DNA of 64,000 nt from Sphingorhabdus sp. EL138 (GCF_945890115.1 NZ_CAMDCK010000014.1:1-64000), one strand, 5' to 3'; numbered from the stretch's first letter, positions 9,457 to 17,508 are shown. The notes: generated from the letters alone by a model not told the origin. A program made the numbers and translations.

Positions 9457-9930
9457 ATGTACCGACGTATATTCACAATCAGCGCCGTCGCGACGGCCCT
9501 TTTGCTGGCCGGATGCGGCCCGACACCGCAGCTAAAAGTGAAAGAGGCGGTGTTGACGCTGTCGCCTGTCGACAGCAACCCGTCGGTCCTGCACTTCAAC
9601 GTCTATGGCGGGCCGGAGGATGTGCATTTGCTGCGCGTAAGTTCTCCATCTGCCGTTCGCATTGAAATGCACGATGTCTCGGTCGATACAAAAACAGGTG
9701 CCGTGACCATGGCGCCTATGAACCGCGTGCTCATCCCGTCTGGCGAGAAAATTGCCTTCAAAAAAGGTGGCAAGCATGTGATGATCTGGGGCGTCAACGT
9801 CATCCCCCGTCGCTTGGGCGTGATTGAGACCGAATTCCTGTTTTCGAACAATGTCCGCATATTGGTAAAGGCGCGAGTGCAAGAAATCGACGGCAGTGAC
9901 CCGGACGAGAAGAAAGCCATTGATGGTTGA
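9457..9930 (+). CDS. PCu(A)C-type copper chaperone, putative lipoprotein
   Basis: A 157-residue protein with a lipoprotein signal ending LLAGC (lipid-anchored Cys20). The mature part is a small beta-sandwich-like domain with the metal-ligand pattern of PCu(A)C proteins (DUF461): Met71-His72, Met85, Met88, then GGKH(107)VM(109). The 21-residue gap between Met85 and His107 and the H-x-M pair match the family's HM-x10-M-x21-HxM motif; the first half is two residues longer and has MH rather than HM order. Such proteins carry Cu(I) in the periplasm to cytochrome oxidase. A good AAAGGAG site precedes the ATG. The next gene starts two bases after the stop. Confidence 0.75.
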   Translation: MYRRIFTISAVATALLLAGCGPTPQLKVKEAVLTLSPVDSNPSVLHFNVYGGPEDVHLLRVSSPSAVRIEMHDVSVDTKTGAVTMAPMNRVLIPSGEKIAFKKGGKHVMIWGVNVIPRRLGVIETEFLFSNNVRILVKARVQEIDGSDPDEKKAIDG

Positions 9931-9932
9931 AC

Positions 9933-10397
9933 ATGTTCGGCGCGCATAAATCTGGCAGGGCCCTGACCGTCCGGGAACGGGCGCTGGCGGAATCCGTTTT
10001 CGGGTCCGCGCTCGATTATGATGGCATCCGCATCCACAACCGCAGATATTTTTGGTTTCAGCCGCGCCGCGTGACCATGGCCCCAAACGGCCATATATGG
10101 TTTCACCCCAAGGGTAATTTATTCTGCGATGATTTTTGCGATGCTAATCTCAGCGCGCAAGGCCTGTTCATCCAAGAACTTGTGCATGTGTGGCAGCACC
10201 AAAAGGGCATATGCCTGCCACTTCGGCGGCATCCCTTTTGCCGCTATGATTATAGCTTAAAGCCGGGATGGACGCTCGACCAATATGGGTTGGAACAGCA
10301 AGCCGAAATCGTCCGGCACATATTCCTTTTGCGTCACGGGGCGAAGGTCGCAGGCGCGCCGCCGCTGGCGCAATATGACGGTGTTCTAATCTTCTAA
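9933..10397 (+). CDS. Small Vgr-related conserved protein with a degenerate metalloprotease-like motif
   Basis: A 154-residue protein without signal peptide or membrane segment. Its centre reads IQELVHVWQHQ (residues 80-90), which resembles the zinc helix of eCIS/Vgr-associated DUF4157-like proteins. The first histidine of HExxH is Gln81 here, leaving Glu82 and His85. It is rich in His, Trp, Phe and Cys. Similar small proteins are annotated as vgr-related in sphingomonads, as I recall, without known function; no type VI secretion genes are nearby. A TTG at 9927 overlapping the upstream stop could also be the start. The 3' end overlaps the convergent MATE gene by 12 bp. Confidence 0.7.
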   Translation: MFGAHKSGRALTVRERALAESVFGSALDYDGIRIHNRRYFWFQPRRVTMAPNGHIWFHPKGNLFCDDFCDANLSAQGLFIQELVHVWQHQKGICLPLRRHPFCRYDYSLKPGWTLDQYGLEQQAEIVRHIFLLRHGAKVAGAPPLAQYDGVLIF

Positions 10398-11783
10398 CGG
10401 CAACAGCCCAAGCCGCGCGCGCATCGACCAACGCACCAGCATAAGCACCGCGACAATGCCAAGTCCCGTCGCCAAGCCAACCCAAATGCCAACCCCGTTC
10501 CACCCTTGCGAAAACGCCAGCCATGCGCCGACGCCAATACCCACGACCCAATAGCCAAAGGCGGCAAACAACATCGGCACTGTTGTATCGTGCAACCCGC
10601 GCAGCATGCCCGCGCCCACGACTTGTGCGCCATCGACAATCTGGAACAAGGCGGCAATGGCAAGGAAGCTGACGGCCAGTCGCACAACCTCTGCATTGAT
10701 CGCGGCATCGCGGTCGATGAATAAAGCAATCAACAAGTCTGGTGACAGCCACATCAGCACCGCCATCGCCGCCATGAACCCCGTTCCGATGACGAAGCTG
10801 GTCCAACCGGCACGGCGGATAAGCGCAAGATCGCGCCGGCCATAGCCAATGCCCACACGCACCGTTGCGGCCTGCGCAAGGCCCAGCGGCACCATGAAAG
10901 TCACGCTTGCTACCTGAAGCGCGATGGCATGCGCCGCGACCGACGCAGTGTCGATTAACCCCATCAGCATAACCGCAACGCCAAACACGCCGCCTTCCAA
11001 GCCCATCGTCACGCCTATCGGCAGGCCCAATTTCCACAGCGCCCGAAACCGCGGCCAGTCGCTGCGCCACCAACGCCCGAACAGATGATATCGCCGGAAT
11101 TTGGGATGATAGGTGATCACCGCGACCATGCCCAAAAACATGAAGATATTGGCCAATATGCTGCCAATGCCTGCGCCGATTATGCCCAAGGCCGGCACGC
11201 CCAGCTTCCCGAAAATGAGGACATAATTAAATGCCGCATTGGCAAAAACGCCCAATATGCCGATGACGAGCGACCATAAGGGCTGCTCCAATGCCGACAG
11301 GAAATTACGCGCGATAATCAGCCACAAAAATGGCAGGATCGACCACATATAGGCGCGAACATAGCTTTGCGCCTTTACCGCAAGTTCGGCTTGCTGGCCA
11401 AGCGTTAGCAATATGGCTTCCGTCTGCCACAAGATCAGCCAGATCGGGATCATGACCGCAACCGCGACCCACAATCCTTGCCGGAATGTGCGGCGGATAT
11501 CGCGCACCGAATGCGCCTTTGCGCCGCGCTCGCTTGCCATCATCGGCGCGGTCGCGGTGACGAGGCCCATGCAGAAAATCGCCGCCGTCATGCACAGGTT
11601 GAACCCCAATGACGCCGCTGCCAACTCGGTCGGCCCAAGCCAACCCACCATCACCACATCGGTGGCGCCAATCAACGACATCGACAGGTTCGTCAGGATC
11701 AAAGGCCAGGCAAGCGACAGGGTCGCGCGAAGTTCATCGCGCCAAGGGGACTGACGGTCCATCGAAATTGCCGCTATTGTCAT
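10386..11783 (-). CDS. MATE family multidrug/metabolite exporter (NorM-like)
   Basis: A 465-residue inner-membrane protein with about twelve helices in two similar halves, as in MATE Na+ or H+ coupled exporters. The N-terminal half has the typical PLILTNLSMSLIGATDVVMVG segment (split here around residue 30). Substrates cannot be read from sequence, but cationic drugs or organic cations are usual for the family. The assigned ATG (11783) lies directly against a strong hairpin (11785-11811); an internal ATG at 11762 (MDRQSPWRDEL) is an alternative start. The gene lies downstream of grpE on the same strand. Confidence 0.93.
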   Translation of the reverse strand: MTIAAISMDRQSPWRDELRATLSLAWPLILTNLSMSLIGATDVVMVGWLGPTELAAASLGFNLCMTAAIFCMGLVTATAPMMASERGAKAHSVRDIRRTFRQGLWVAVAVMIPIWLILWQTEAILLTLGQQAELAVKAQSYVRAYMWSILPFLWLIIARNFLSALEQPLWSLVIGILGVFANAAFNYVLIFGKLGVPALGIIGAGIGSILANIFMFLGMVAVITYHPKFRRYHLFGRWWRSDWPRFRALWKLGLPIGVTMGLEGGVFGVAVMLMGLIDTASVAAHAIALQVASVTFMVPLGLAQAATVRVGIGYGRRDLALIRRAGWTSFVIGTGFMAAMAVLMWLSPDLLIALFIDRDAAINAEVVRLAVSFLAIAALFQIVDGAQVVGAGMLRGLHDTTVPMLFAAFGYWVVGIGVGAWLAFSQGWNGVGIWVGLATGLGIVAVLMLVRWSMRARLGLLPLED

Positions 11784-11784
11784 A

Positions 11785-11811
11785 TGACGCGCTCGATAGC
11801 GGAGCGCGTCA
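11785..11811 (-). terminator. Strong hairpin between grpE and the MATE gene
   Basis: TGACGCGCTC (11785-11794) and GAGCGCGTCA (11802-11811) form a perfect 10-bp stem with a 7-base loop. It lies 55 bp after the grpE stop and one base before the ATG assigned to the MATE gene. No U-run follows, so it may end grpE mRNA inefficiently, or mask the MATE ribosome site. Confidence 0.45.
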
Positions 11812-11832
11812 CCTTACGCCACCCCCGGCCGA

Positions 11833-11843
11833 GGGTCAGGACC
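11833..11843 (+). repeat. Copy of the GGGTCAGGACC fragment
   Basis: An 11-base core shared with 14401-14411 and, inverted, with 24635-24645. It lies in the grpE-MATE gap. Short matches like this can arise by chance, but the three copies all sit outside or at the edge of genes. Confidence 0.4.
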
Positions 11844-11866
11844 TAATATATCAGAAGTGGACGGGC

Positions 11867-12442
11867 TTACTCCGCAGCCTTCGCCACCCCAACCAAAGCA
11901 GGACGCAGCAAGCGGTCCTTAATCATATATCCCGCCTGCATTTCGGCGACAATGGTGCCCGGTGCGACATCAACGCTGGGAATTTCAACCATTGCCTGAT
12001 GCTGATTGGGATCCAGCGGCATGCCCATTGCGGCAATGCGCGTAATGCCGTTTTTGGCAAAGACGCTGTCCAACTCGCGGCCCGTCGCTTCAAGGCCGAT
12101 GACAAGCGGTTTCATCGCCTCGCTCTCCCGCATTTCGGTCGGAATTGCTTCCAAAGCGCGTGATAGATTGTCGGAGACCGAAAGCACATCGCGGGCAAAT
12201 CCCGTCGCGGCATAAGCGCGCGCGTCCTGCGCCTCTTTTTCCATACGGCGCCGCACATTCTGCGTTTCGGCCTGCGCGTATAAAACATCCTGCTGTGCAG
12301 CGGCGAGCAGTTCTTCAAGCGCCGCAACCTTCGCATCGGCAGCGTCGGTTCCTTCTGGCGTATCGTCTTTCATATGCTCTGGTACGCCTTCAAGTTCTTG
12401 TTCTACAGCGGGATCGGCTGCGGCTGATTTCTTCTTTGTCAT
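11867..12442 (-). CDS. grpE: Nucleotide exchange factor GrpE
   Basis: A 191-residue protein: an acidic, low-complexity N-terminus, a long coiled-coil helix (about residues 35-100) and the C-terminal GrpE beta domain with its signature (PNQHQAMVEI, GTIVAEMQAGYMIKDRLLRPA). It dimerises and releases ADP from DnaK. Normal length for alphaproteobacteria. It lies 108 bp downstream of hrcA, with its own likely promoter (12496-12523). Confidence 0.98.
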   Translation of the reverse strand: MTKKKSAAADPAVEQELEGVPEHMKDDTPEGTDAADAKVAALEELLAAAQQDVLYAQAETQNVRRRMEKEAQDARAYAATGFARDVLSVSDNLSRALEAIPTEMRESEAMKPLVIGLEATGRELDSVFAKNGITRIAAMGMPLDPNQHQAMVEIPSVDVAPGTIVAEMQAGYMIKDRLLRPALVGVAKAAE

Positions 12443-12495
12443 AAACCTGATTAACCCAATTACGTTGCGACGGCATGGTCGTTTGTTGCTGCTCG

Positions 12496-12523
12496 CATAT
12501 AGAAAGCAATTTTATTTCATCAA
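12496..12523 (-). promoter_or_regulatory. Candidate grpE promoter
   Basis: On the minus strand TTGATG (12523-12518), a 16-base spacer and TATATG (12501-12496) resemble a sigma-70 promoter and, with CTATAT at the -10, are loosely RpoH-like. It lies about 54 bp upstream of the grpE ATG and overlaps the first base of a tandem duplication at the end of hrcA. Confidence 0.4.
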
Positions 12524-12560
12524 CCCGCGCATCATTTAATTACCCGCGCATCACTTAATT
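12523..12560 (-). repeat. 19-bp tandem duplication spanning the hrcA stop codon
   Basis: Positions 12523-12541 and 12542-12560 are adjacent direct copies (18 of 19 bases identical, core ACCCGCGCATCA). The copy nearer hrcA contains its last codons and TGA stop; the other has ATGA in place of GTGA. Confidence 0.85.
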
Positions 12561-13600
12561 AAACGGCTCAGCGCCTGCGCGGTAAAGTCGACCATCGGTA
12601 CAATGCGCGCATAATTCAGGCGCGTCGGACCAATGACGCCAATGACGCCGACGACTTTGCCCCCTGCCTCCCGATAGGGCGCGGCGATGACGGATGACCC
12701 CGAAAGCGAGAAAAGATTATTTTCCGAACCAATAAAAATCCGCGTCGATTGCGCCTCACGTGCACTGTCGACCAGCCGCGCAATTTCCTCTTTGCTCTCA
12801 AGCTCGTCAAGCAATTGCCGGACGCGGTCAAGGTCGGCGGCGGCGGCTTCGTCGATTAGGTTCGACTGCCCGCGCACGATCAGCACTGGCCGGTCATTGG
12901 CATCGAGCGACCAAATTGCGAGGCCATCGCGCACCAATTTTTGGCTGGCCACGTCCAACTCCGCCTTTTCGGCCCGAATTTCGCTATCGAGGCGCTCAAG
13001 CGCTTCGGACAAAGTCAATCCCGATAGGCGCGCCGAAATATAGTTTGCAGCCTCCACCAACATGGACTCGCTGATCGCCGGGTCAATCGACACCAGCCGG
13101 TTTTCAACGCTGTTGTCGGACCCGACCACGATCGCAAGCACTTGCGATGGGGACAGGCGCGCAAAGCTAAAGGCCTTTAGGACCGCGTCCCGCTTTGGCA
13201 CCAGCACGATACCGGCGCAGGCGGACAGACCCGACAGTACCGACGTTGCGGCCGCCAGCGCCTCCTCAATCGGCCCATCGCCGCGAATTTGCGATTCAAT
13301 CGCGCGCTGTTCCTCAACCGATGGTGCCGCCGATTGCATCATGCCGTCAACGAACAGGCGAAGACCGCTTTCGGTTGGCACCCGTCCAGCACTGGTATGG
13401 GGTGAGGCAAGATAACCTGCTTCCTCCAGATCCTGCATGACATTGCGGATGGAGGCAGGCGACAGGTTTAACCCTGCAAATTTGGAAACGGTCCGCGAGC
13501 CTACGGGCGCGCCATTGTCCAGATAGCTTTCAACCACCATCCGGAAAATCATGCGTGTCCGGTCATTCAGTTCATGGATGGGCGTTTGGCTCACCGCCAT
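12551..13600 (-). CDS. hrcA: Heat-inducible transcription repressor HrcA
   Basis: A 349-residue protein starting MAVSQTPIHELNDR. It has an N-terminal winged helix (about residues 15-75, with SPASIRNVMQDLEEAGYL and the SAGRVPT wing) and the GAF-like HrcA domain. HrcA dimers bind CIRCE operators, classically at groESL in alphaproteobacteria, and need GroEL for activity. I see no CIRCE element in this window, so its target is probably elsewhere. An in-frame ATG at 13630 would add ten atypical residues; 13600 was chosen because family members start close to it. It diverges from rph. Confidence 0.96.
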   Translation of the reverse strand: MAVSQTPIHELNDRTRMIFRMVVESYLDNGAPVGSRTVSKFAGLNLSPASIRNVMQDLEEAGYLASPHTSAGRVPTESGLRLFVDGMMQSAAPSVEEQRAIESQIRGDGPIEEALAAATSVLSGLSACAGIVLVPKRDAVLKAFSFARLSPSQVLAIVVGSDNSVENRLVSIDPAISESMLVEAANYISARLSGLTLSEALERLDSEIRAEKAELDVASQKLVRDGLAIWSLDANDRPVLIVRGQSNLIDEAAAADLDRVRQLLDELESKEEIARLVDSAREAQSTRIFIGSENNLFSLSGSSVIAAPYREAGGKVVGVIGVIGPTRLNYARIVPMVDFTAQALSRLIK

Positions 13601-13676
13601 AGTGTAGCGCACCGCGCACTTGCAAAGCAAGCGGGGCAGGCTAATGCGGGCGGCAACTTATTATCAGGAGACTATC

Positions 13677-14390
13677 ATGCGTCCATCCGGCCGTGCGCCA
13701 GACGAAATGCGCGCCATTTCGATTGAAACCCATTTCACCAAGCATGCCGAAGGCAGCTGCCTTATCGGATTTGGCGACACCCGCGTGCTGGTAACCGCCA
13801 GCGTCGAAGATCGCATTCCACCATGGTTGCGCGGCAAGGGTGAAGGCTGGGTCACGGCGGAATATTCGATGCTGCCCCGCGCCACGCATACGCGCAGCCA
13901 ACGTGAAGCGGCCAAGGGCAAGCAATCGGGCCGGACTCAGGAAATTCAACGTCTTATTGGCCGTTCGTTGCGCTCGGTCGTGGATTTGAAAAAGCTGGGC
14001 GAAAACCAAATCACTATCGATTGCGATGTGTTGCAAGCCGATGGCGGCACGCGCACCGCCGCGATTTCCGGCGCATGGGTTGCGTTGCGGCTTGCCGTCA
14101 ATGGTCTGTTGGCCTCAGGCGCGATCAAGGAAGATCCGATCAGCGGACGGGTAGCAGCCGTGAGCTGCGGTATTTTCAAAGGTACGCCGGTTTTGGACCT
14201 TGATTATATCGAAGATTCCGACGCGGATGCCGATGCGAATTTCGTTCTGATCGAAGGTGGCCAGATTGCCGAAGTGCAAGCCACCGCCGAAGGCGCGACC
14301 TATGACGAAGAAGGCCTTCTGCGCTTGCTCCGCCTCGCCCGCATGGGAACCGACCGGATTTTCGCCGCGCAGGCCGACGCGGTTAAGTAA
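13677..14390 (+). CDS. rph: Ribonuclease PH
   Basis: A 237-residue phosphorolytic 3'-5' exoribonuclease that trims tRNA 3' ends. It starts [12 protein letters not shown] after a CAGGAG ribosome site and shows the RNase PH core, with [16 protein letters not shown] and [18 protein letters not shown]. Full length. An upstream in-frame ATG (13620) would add 19 residues and is less likely. It diverges from hrcA, and rdgB follows 242 bp later after two palindromic repeats; rph-rdgB-hemW is a usual order in alphaproteobacteria. Confidence 0.98.
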   Translation: MRPSGRAPDEMRAISIETHFTKHAEGSCLIGFGDTRVLVTASVEDRIPPWLRGKGEGWVTAEYSMLPRATHTRSQREAAKGKQSGRTQEIQRLIGRSLRSVVDLKKLGENQITIDCDVLQADGGTRTAAISGAWVALRLAVNGLLASGAIKEDPISGRVAAVSCGIFKGTPVLDLDYIEDSDADADANFVLIEGGQIAEVQATAEGATYDEEGLLRLLRLARMGTDRIFAAQADAVK

Positions 14391-14397
14391 AGTAGTC

Positions 14398-14414
14398 TTA
14401 GGGTCAGGACCACT
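14398..14414 (+). repeat. TTAGGGTCAGGACCACT fragment, copy A
   Basis: This 17-base sequence directly follows rph. It occurs again as an exact reverse complement at 24632-24648, at the end of ogt, and an 11-base core lies at 11833. It resembles the short fragments that accompany REP elements in sphingomonads. Confidence 0.6.
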
Positions 14415-14423
14415 TAAATTTCT

Positions 14424-14499
14424 GTGTCATTCCTGCGAAAGCGGGAACCCATGGCCGAACGGTTAGACCATGGATCCCCGATCAAGTCGGGGATGACAC
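14424..14499. repeat. REP-like palindrome, type 1 (rph-rdgB gap)
   Basis: An imperfect inverted repeat with ends GTGTCAT and ATGACAC. The left arm contains CCTGCGAAAGCGGG, the centre CCATGG...CCATGG, and the right arm CCCCGATCAAGTCGGGG, itself a hairpin. The same family (GTCATTCC.. GCGGGAA) recurs at 28235 and 33131. Confidence 0.8.
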
Positions 14500-14544
14500 A
14501 ATGACTTGAGGCGACGCTTATGATTCATTGCGAATTTTTATTAC

Positions 14545-14623
14545 CCGTCACCCTGAACTCATTTCAGGGTCTTACTTTTGAACAGCCCAGAACTAAGATG
14601 CTGAAACAAGTTCAGCATGACGG
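14545..14623. repeat. REP-like palindrome, type 2 (rph-rdgB gap)
   Basis: Starts CCGTCACCCTGAACT and ends AAGTTCAGCATGACGG, with an internal TGAA..TTCAGGG hairpin. Relatives of this family (TCATCCTGAAC / GTTCAGGATGA) occur at 23712, 25886 and 41431. Confidence 0.8.
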
Positions 14624-14632
14624 AAGCTGCGC

Positions 14633-15259
14633 ATGACTCACCGCAAACTTGAACCCGGCAAGTTGGTCATCGCAAGCCATAATGCGGGCAAGGTCCGTGA
14701 AATCCGCGCCTTGCTTGCGCCTTTTGGTATCGAGCCGGTATCAGCAGGCGAACTTGGCCTGCCAGAGCCCGACGAAACCGGCACCAGCTTTGCCGAAAAT
14801 GCGTTGCTGAAGGCGCATGCCTCCGCACAAGGTTCCGGCCTTCCCGCGCTGGCTGATGACAGCGGCCTGTGCGTTACGGCCTTAAGCGGTGCGCCAGGCG
14901 TCTACACCGCCGATTGGGCGGAAACCCAGGTCTTCGAAGGCGGACCCCGGCGTGACTGGTATATGGCGATGGGCAAGGTTGAGGGCAAGTTAGCTGAACT
15001 TGGCCCCGCCACCGACCGGAGCGCTTATTTTATCTGCACGTTGGCGCTCGCATGGCCCGACGGGCATCAGGAAATTTTCGAAGGCCGTGTGCAGGGCAAC
15101 CTGACTTGGCCGCCACGTGGTTTGCTGGGCTTTGGGTATGACCCTGTATTCGTACCCGAAGGCCGCAGCGAAACCTTTGCCGAGATCGATCCGCAAGAGA
15201 AACACGCCATGAGCCACCGCGCGGACGCATTTCGCAAATTGGTTGCGGCAGTGTTTTGA
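14633..15259 (+). CDS. rdgB: dITP/XTP pyrophosphatase (RdgB/HAM1 family)
   Basis: A 208-residue non-canonical purine NTP pyrophosphatase that hydrolyses dITP, ITP and XTP and keeps them out of nucleic acids. Family motifs in order: [10 protein letters not shown] near the N-terminus, [21 protein letters not shown] and [11 protein letters not shown]. Normal length. The ATG follows the type 2 palindrome after only nine bases, so part of the leader is repeat sequence. Together with rph and hemW it makes a conserved alphaproteobacterial trio. Confidence 0.97.
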   Translation: MTHRKLEPGKLVIASHNAGKVREIRALLAPFGIEPVSAGELGLPEPDETGTSFAENALLKAHASAQGSGLPALADDSGLCVTALSGAPGVYTADWAETQVFEGGPRRDWYMAMGKVEGKLAELGPATDRSAYFICTLALAWPDGHQEIFEGRVQGNLTWPPRGLLGFGYDPVFVPEGRSETFAEIDPQEKHAMSHRADAFRKLVAAVF

Positions 15260-15285
15260 ACAAGTCCGCGCGCCTATACACCGCA

Positions 15286-15407
15286 GCCCTGAGCCGTCAG
15301 TGCGACAGCGCTGACGATGGTCGAAGGGCGCTTTTCAGTATAGCGTCTTGGTTGACAGCGACGCGCCCTTCGACGGACGCAGCCGATCCTCGGCTGCTGC
15401 TCAGGGC
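15286..15407. repeat. Composite inverted repeat between rdgB and hemW
   Basis: Two nested perfect pairs: GCCCTGAGC (15286-15294) with GCTCAGGGC (15399-15407), and GTCGAAGGGCGC (15320-15331) with GCGCCCTTCGAC (15363-15374). The words CCCTGAGC and GTCGAAGGG are typical of palindromic elements of sphingomonads. It ends 18 bp before the hemW start. Confidence 0.8.
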
Positions 15408-15425
15408 TACGGTCGTTGTTGGCTG

Positions 15426-16607
15426 ATGACGATGACACGCCAATCGCAGCCCGCCCCGCTCGCCCTGTACATCCATTGGCCATTTTGCGTTTCCAAATGC
15501 CCATATTGTGATTTCAATAGCCATGTCCGCGATACGGTGGATGATGCGGCATGGTGTGCGGCGTTGCTGGCGGATATGGCCTATGAGGCGGGGCTGACGG
15601 CGGATCGTAAGCTCACCTCCATCTTCTTCGGCGGCGGCACGCCGTCGTTGATGCCGCCGTCCACTGTCGCTGCGCTGATTGACGCGGCGCAGCGGCATTG
15701 GGGTTTTGCCGAAGATATCGAGATCACTTTGGAAGCGAACCCGTCTTCGGTGGAGGCAGCGCGTTTCTCGGACCTCGCGGCCGCAGGGGTCAACCGCGTA
15801 TCGCTTGGGCTTCAGTCATTGGATGATACCGCGCTGACGTTTCTGGGACGCGCGCACTCGGTGGCGGAAAGCCTTGACGCCTTGGCTATTGCGCAGCGTC
15901 ATTTTGGCCGCGTCAACATCGACCTGATTTACGCGCGCCCTGATCAAACCGCCGACCAGTGGGGGGCCGAGTTGCAACGTGCCCTTTCCTTTGGCACCGA
16001 TCATATCTCGCTATATCAACTGACCATTGAACCCGGCACGCGCTTTGAAACTTTGGTGCGCACGGGCCATTTCATCCCCGCCGATGATGATGATGCCGCG
16101 ACATTATATGAACTGACCGGACAGATGACATCCGCCGCAGGCATCCCGGCCTATGAAATCAGCAACCATGCCCGCCCTGGCAGCGAGAGCCGCCATAATT
16201 TAAGCTATTGGCGGTATGATGATTATATCGGCATTGGCCCCGGGGCGCATGGGCGGCGGATGAACGCCGCGACCCAGCGCCATAAAAAGCCGGAGAATTT
16301 CCTGTCTGCTGTCGAACGTAACGCCCATGGCATCAGCAGCGAAGACCATCTGAATGCGGCAACACGCGCGACAGAAAGCTTGCTTATGGGATTGCGGCTG
16401 GCGGAAGGCATTGACCTCAGCCGCCTGTCGCAACGGACGGGCATTGCTGCGGCGGACCTGCTGGACATGGATGCAGTGGACAAAATTGCACAGCTTGGCC
16501 TGATCACCCGCGATGACAACAATGTCACCGTCACACCGCAAGGCATGCCATTGCTCGACGCCATCCTACCGCAAATAGTAAAGATTGAGGCGGACGCCGC
16601 CGCCTGA
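15426..16607 (+). CDS. hemW: Radical SAM heme chaperone HemW (HemN-like)
   Basis: A 393-residue protein of the HemN family. The radical SAM cluster motif is Cys21-x3-Cys25-x2-Cys28 (FCVSKCPYC), followed by FFGGGTPS, the glycine-rich SAM-binding segment, and a C-terminal HemN domain. The shorter N-terminus before the motif and the lack of the HemN-specific extension fit HemW, a heme-inserting chaperone, rather than the oxygen-independent coproporphyrinogen dehydrogenase. ATGs at 15426 and 15432 are both possible starts. xerC follows after 13 bp. Confidence 0.93.
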   Translation: MTMTRQSQPAPLALYIHWPFCVSKCPYCDFNSHVRDTVDDAAWCAALLADMAYEAGLTADRKLTSIFFGGGTPSLMPPSTVAALIDAAQRHWGFAEDIEITLEANPSSVEAARFSDLAAAGVNRVSLGLQSLDDTALTFLGRAHSVAESLDALAIAQRHFGRVNIDLIYARPDQTADQWGAELQRALSFGTDHISLYQLTIEPGTRFETLVRTGHFIPADDDDAATLYELTGQMTSAAGIPAYEISNHARPGSESRHNLSYWRYDDYIGIGPGAHGRRMNAATQRHKKPENFLSAVERNAHGISSEDHLNAATRATESLLMGLRLAEGIDLSRLSQRTGIAAADLLDMDAVDKIAQLGLITRDDNNVTVTPQGMPLLDAILPQIVKIEADAAA

Positions 16608-16620
16608 TAGATTGGCGTAT

Positions 16621-17508
16621 ATGTCGTCTTTACTTGCCGAATATCTCGCGTTCCTGACCGACAACCGCCGGATGTCGCCGCACAGCGTGCGCGCTTATTA
16701 TGCGACGGCGGACCGGCTGGCGGGATTTCTGCAACTTTATTGGGGCGGCGATGTGACCCGCGTGACGCTGCACAATATTTCATCGGCAGATATGCGCGCC
16801 TTTTTGGCCGACCGGCGCGGCGATGGCCTCACTAATCGTTCCACGGCGCGTGAACTATCCGCCGCGCGCCATTTCTTGCGCTTTGCTTTGGGCGATGATG
16901 TGACTTTGCCTGTGATGAAAGGGCCACGTGTGCAGCGCAGCCTGCCGCGCCCAGTGAACCCCGATGATGTTCTGGCACTCGCCGATGACGTCGCCGAAAA
17001 TGCAAAAGACGGTTGGATCGGCGCGCGCGATTGGGCGTTGCTGTTGCTGCTTTATGGCAGCGGCCTGCGCGTCAGCGAGGCGACTGGCCTGATGGGCAAC
17101 ATATTGCCAATGGGCAGCACGATAAGGGTTACCGGTAAGCGCAACAAGACACGCATCGTGCCGTTGCTGGAGCAAGTCAGGGCGGCCATTCAAGAATATC
17201 TCGCGCTCTGCCCTTATGCCGCCGGTGCCGACCAGCCATTGTTTCGCGGCGCGCAAGGCGGGCCATTATCCCCCGCATTGGTGCGCCGCGCGGTTCAGGG
17301 CGCACGCACGCGATTGGGCTTGTCCGACCGGACCACGCCGCACGCGCTGCGCCACAGCTTTGCCACGCATTTGCTAGCGGGCGGCGCGGACTTGCGGAGC
17401 CTGCAGGAATTATTGGGCCATGCCAGCCTGTCGTCGACTCAAGTTTATACGGCTGTTGATACCGCTATGCTTTTGGATGAATATCAGAACGCGCATCCCC
17501 GGGCGTAG
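16621..17508 (+). CDS. xerC: Tyrosine recombinase XerC
   Basis: A 295-residue site-specific recombinase. It has an N-terminal SAM-like core-binding domain and the catalytic set Arg150 (SGLRVSEA), Lys173, His241, Arg244 (HALRHSFATH), His267 (LGHASLSS) and Tyr276 (TQVYTAVD). With XerD it resolves chromosome dimers at dif. XerC rather than XerD is the likelier call from remembered sphingomonad neighbourhoods; the two are hard to tell apart by eye. Its last 44 bp overlap the convergent DedA gene. Confidence 0.9.
   Translation: MSSLLAEYLAFLTDNRRMSPHSVRAYYATADRLAGFLQLYWGGDVTRVTLHNISSADMRAFLADRRGDGLTNRSTARELSAARHFLRFALGDDVTLPVMKGPRVQRSLPRPVNPDDVLALADDVAENAKDGWIGARDWALLLLLYGSGLRVSEATGLMGNILPMGSTIRVTGKRNKTRIVPLLEQVRAAIQEYLALCPYAAGADQPLFRGAQGGPLSPALVRRAVQGARTRLGLSDRTTPHALRHSFATHLLAGGADLRSLQELLGHASLSSTQVYTAVDTAMLLDEYQNAHPRA

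Noticed and set aside
9927-9929. TTG start for the Vgr-related protein
   Set aside because: An ATG two codons later, just after the upstream stop, is simpler; the TTG remains possible.
12443-12550. CIRCE operator for HrcA
   Set aside because: Neither TTAGCACTC nor GAGTGCTAA was seen here or in the dnaK leader, so no CIRCE call.
14424-14623. CRISPR-like repeats
   Set aside because: Repeats are palindromic, unequal, and without regular spacers; no cas genes in the window.
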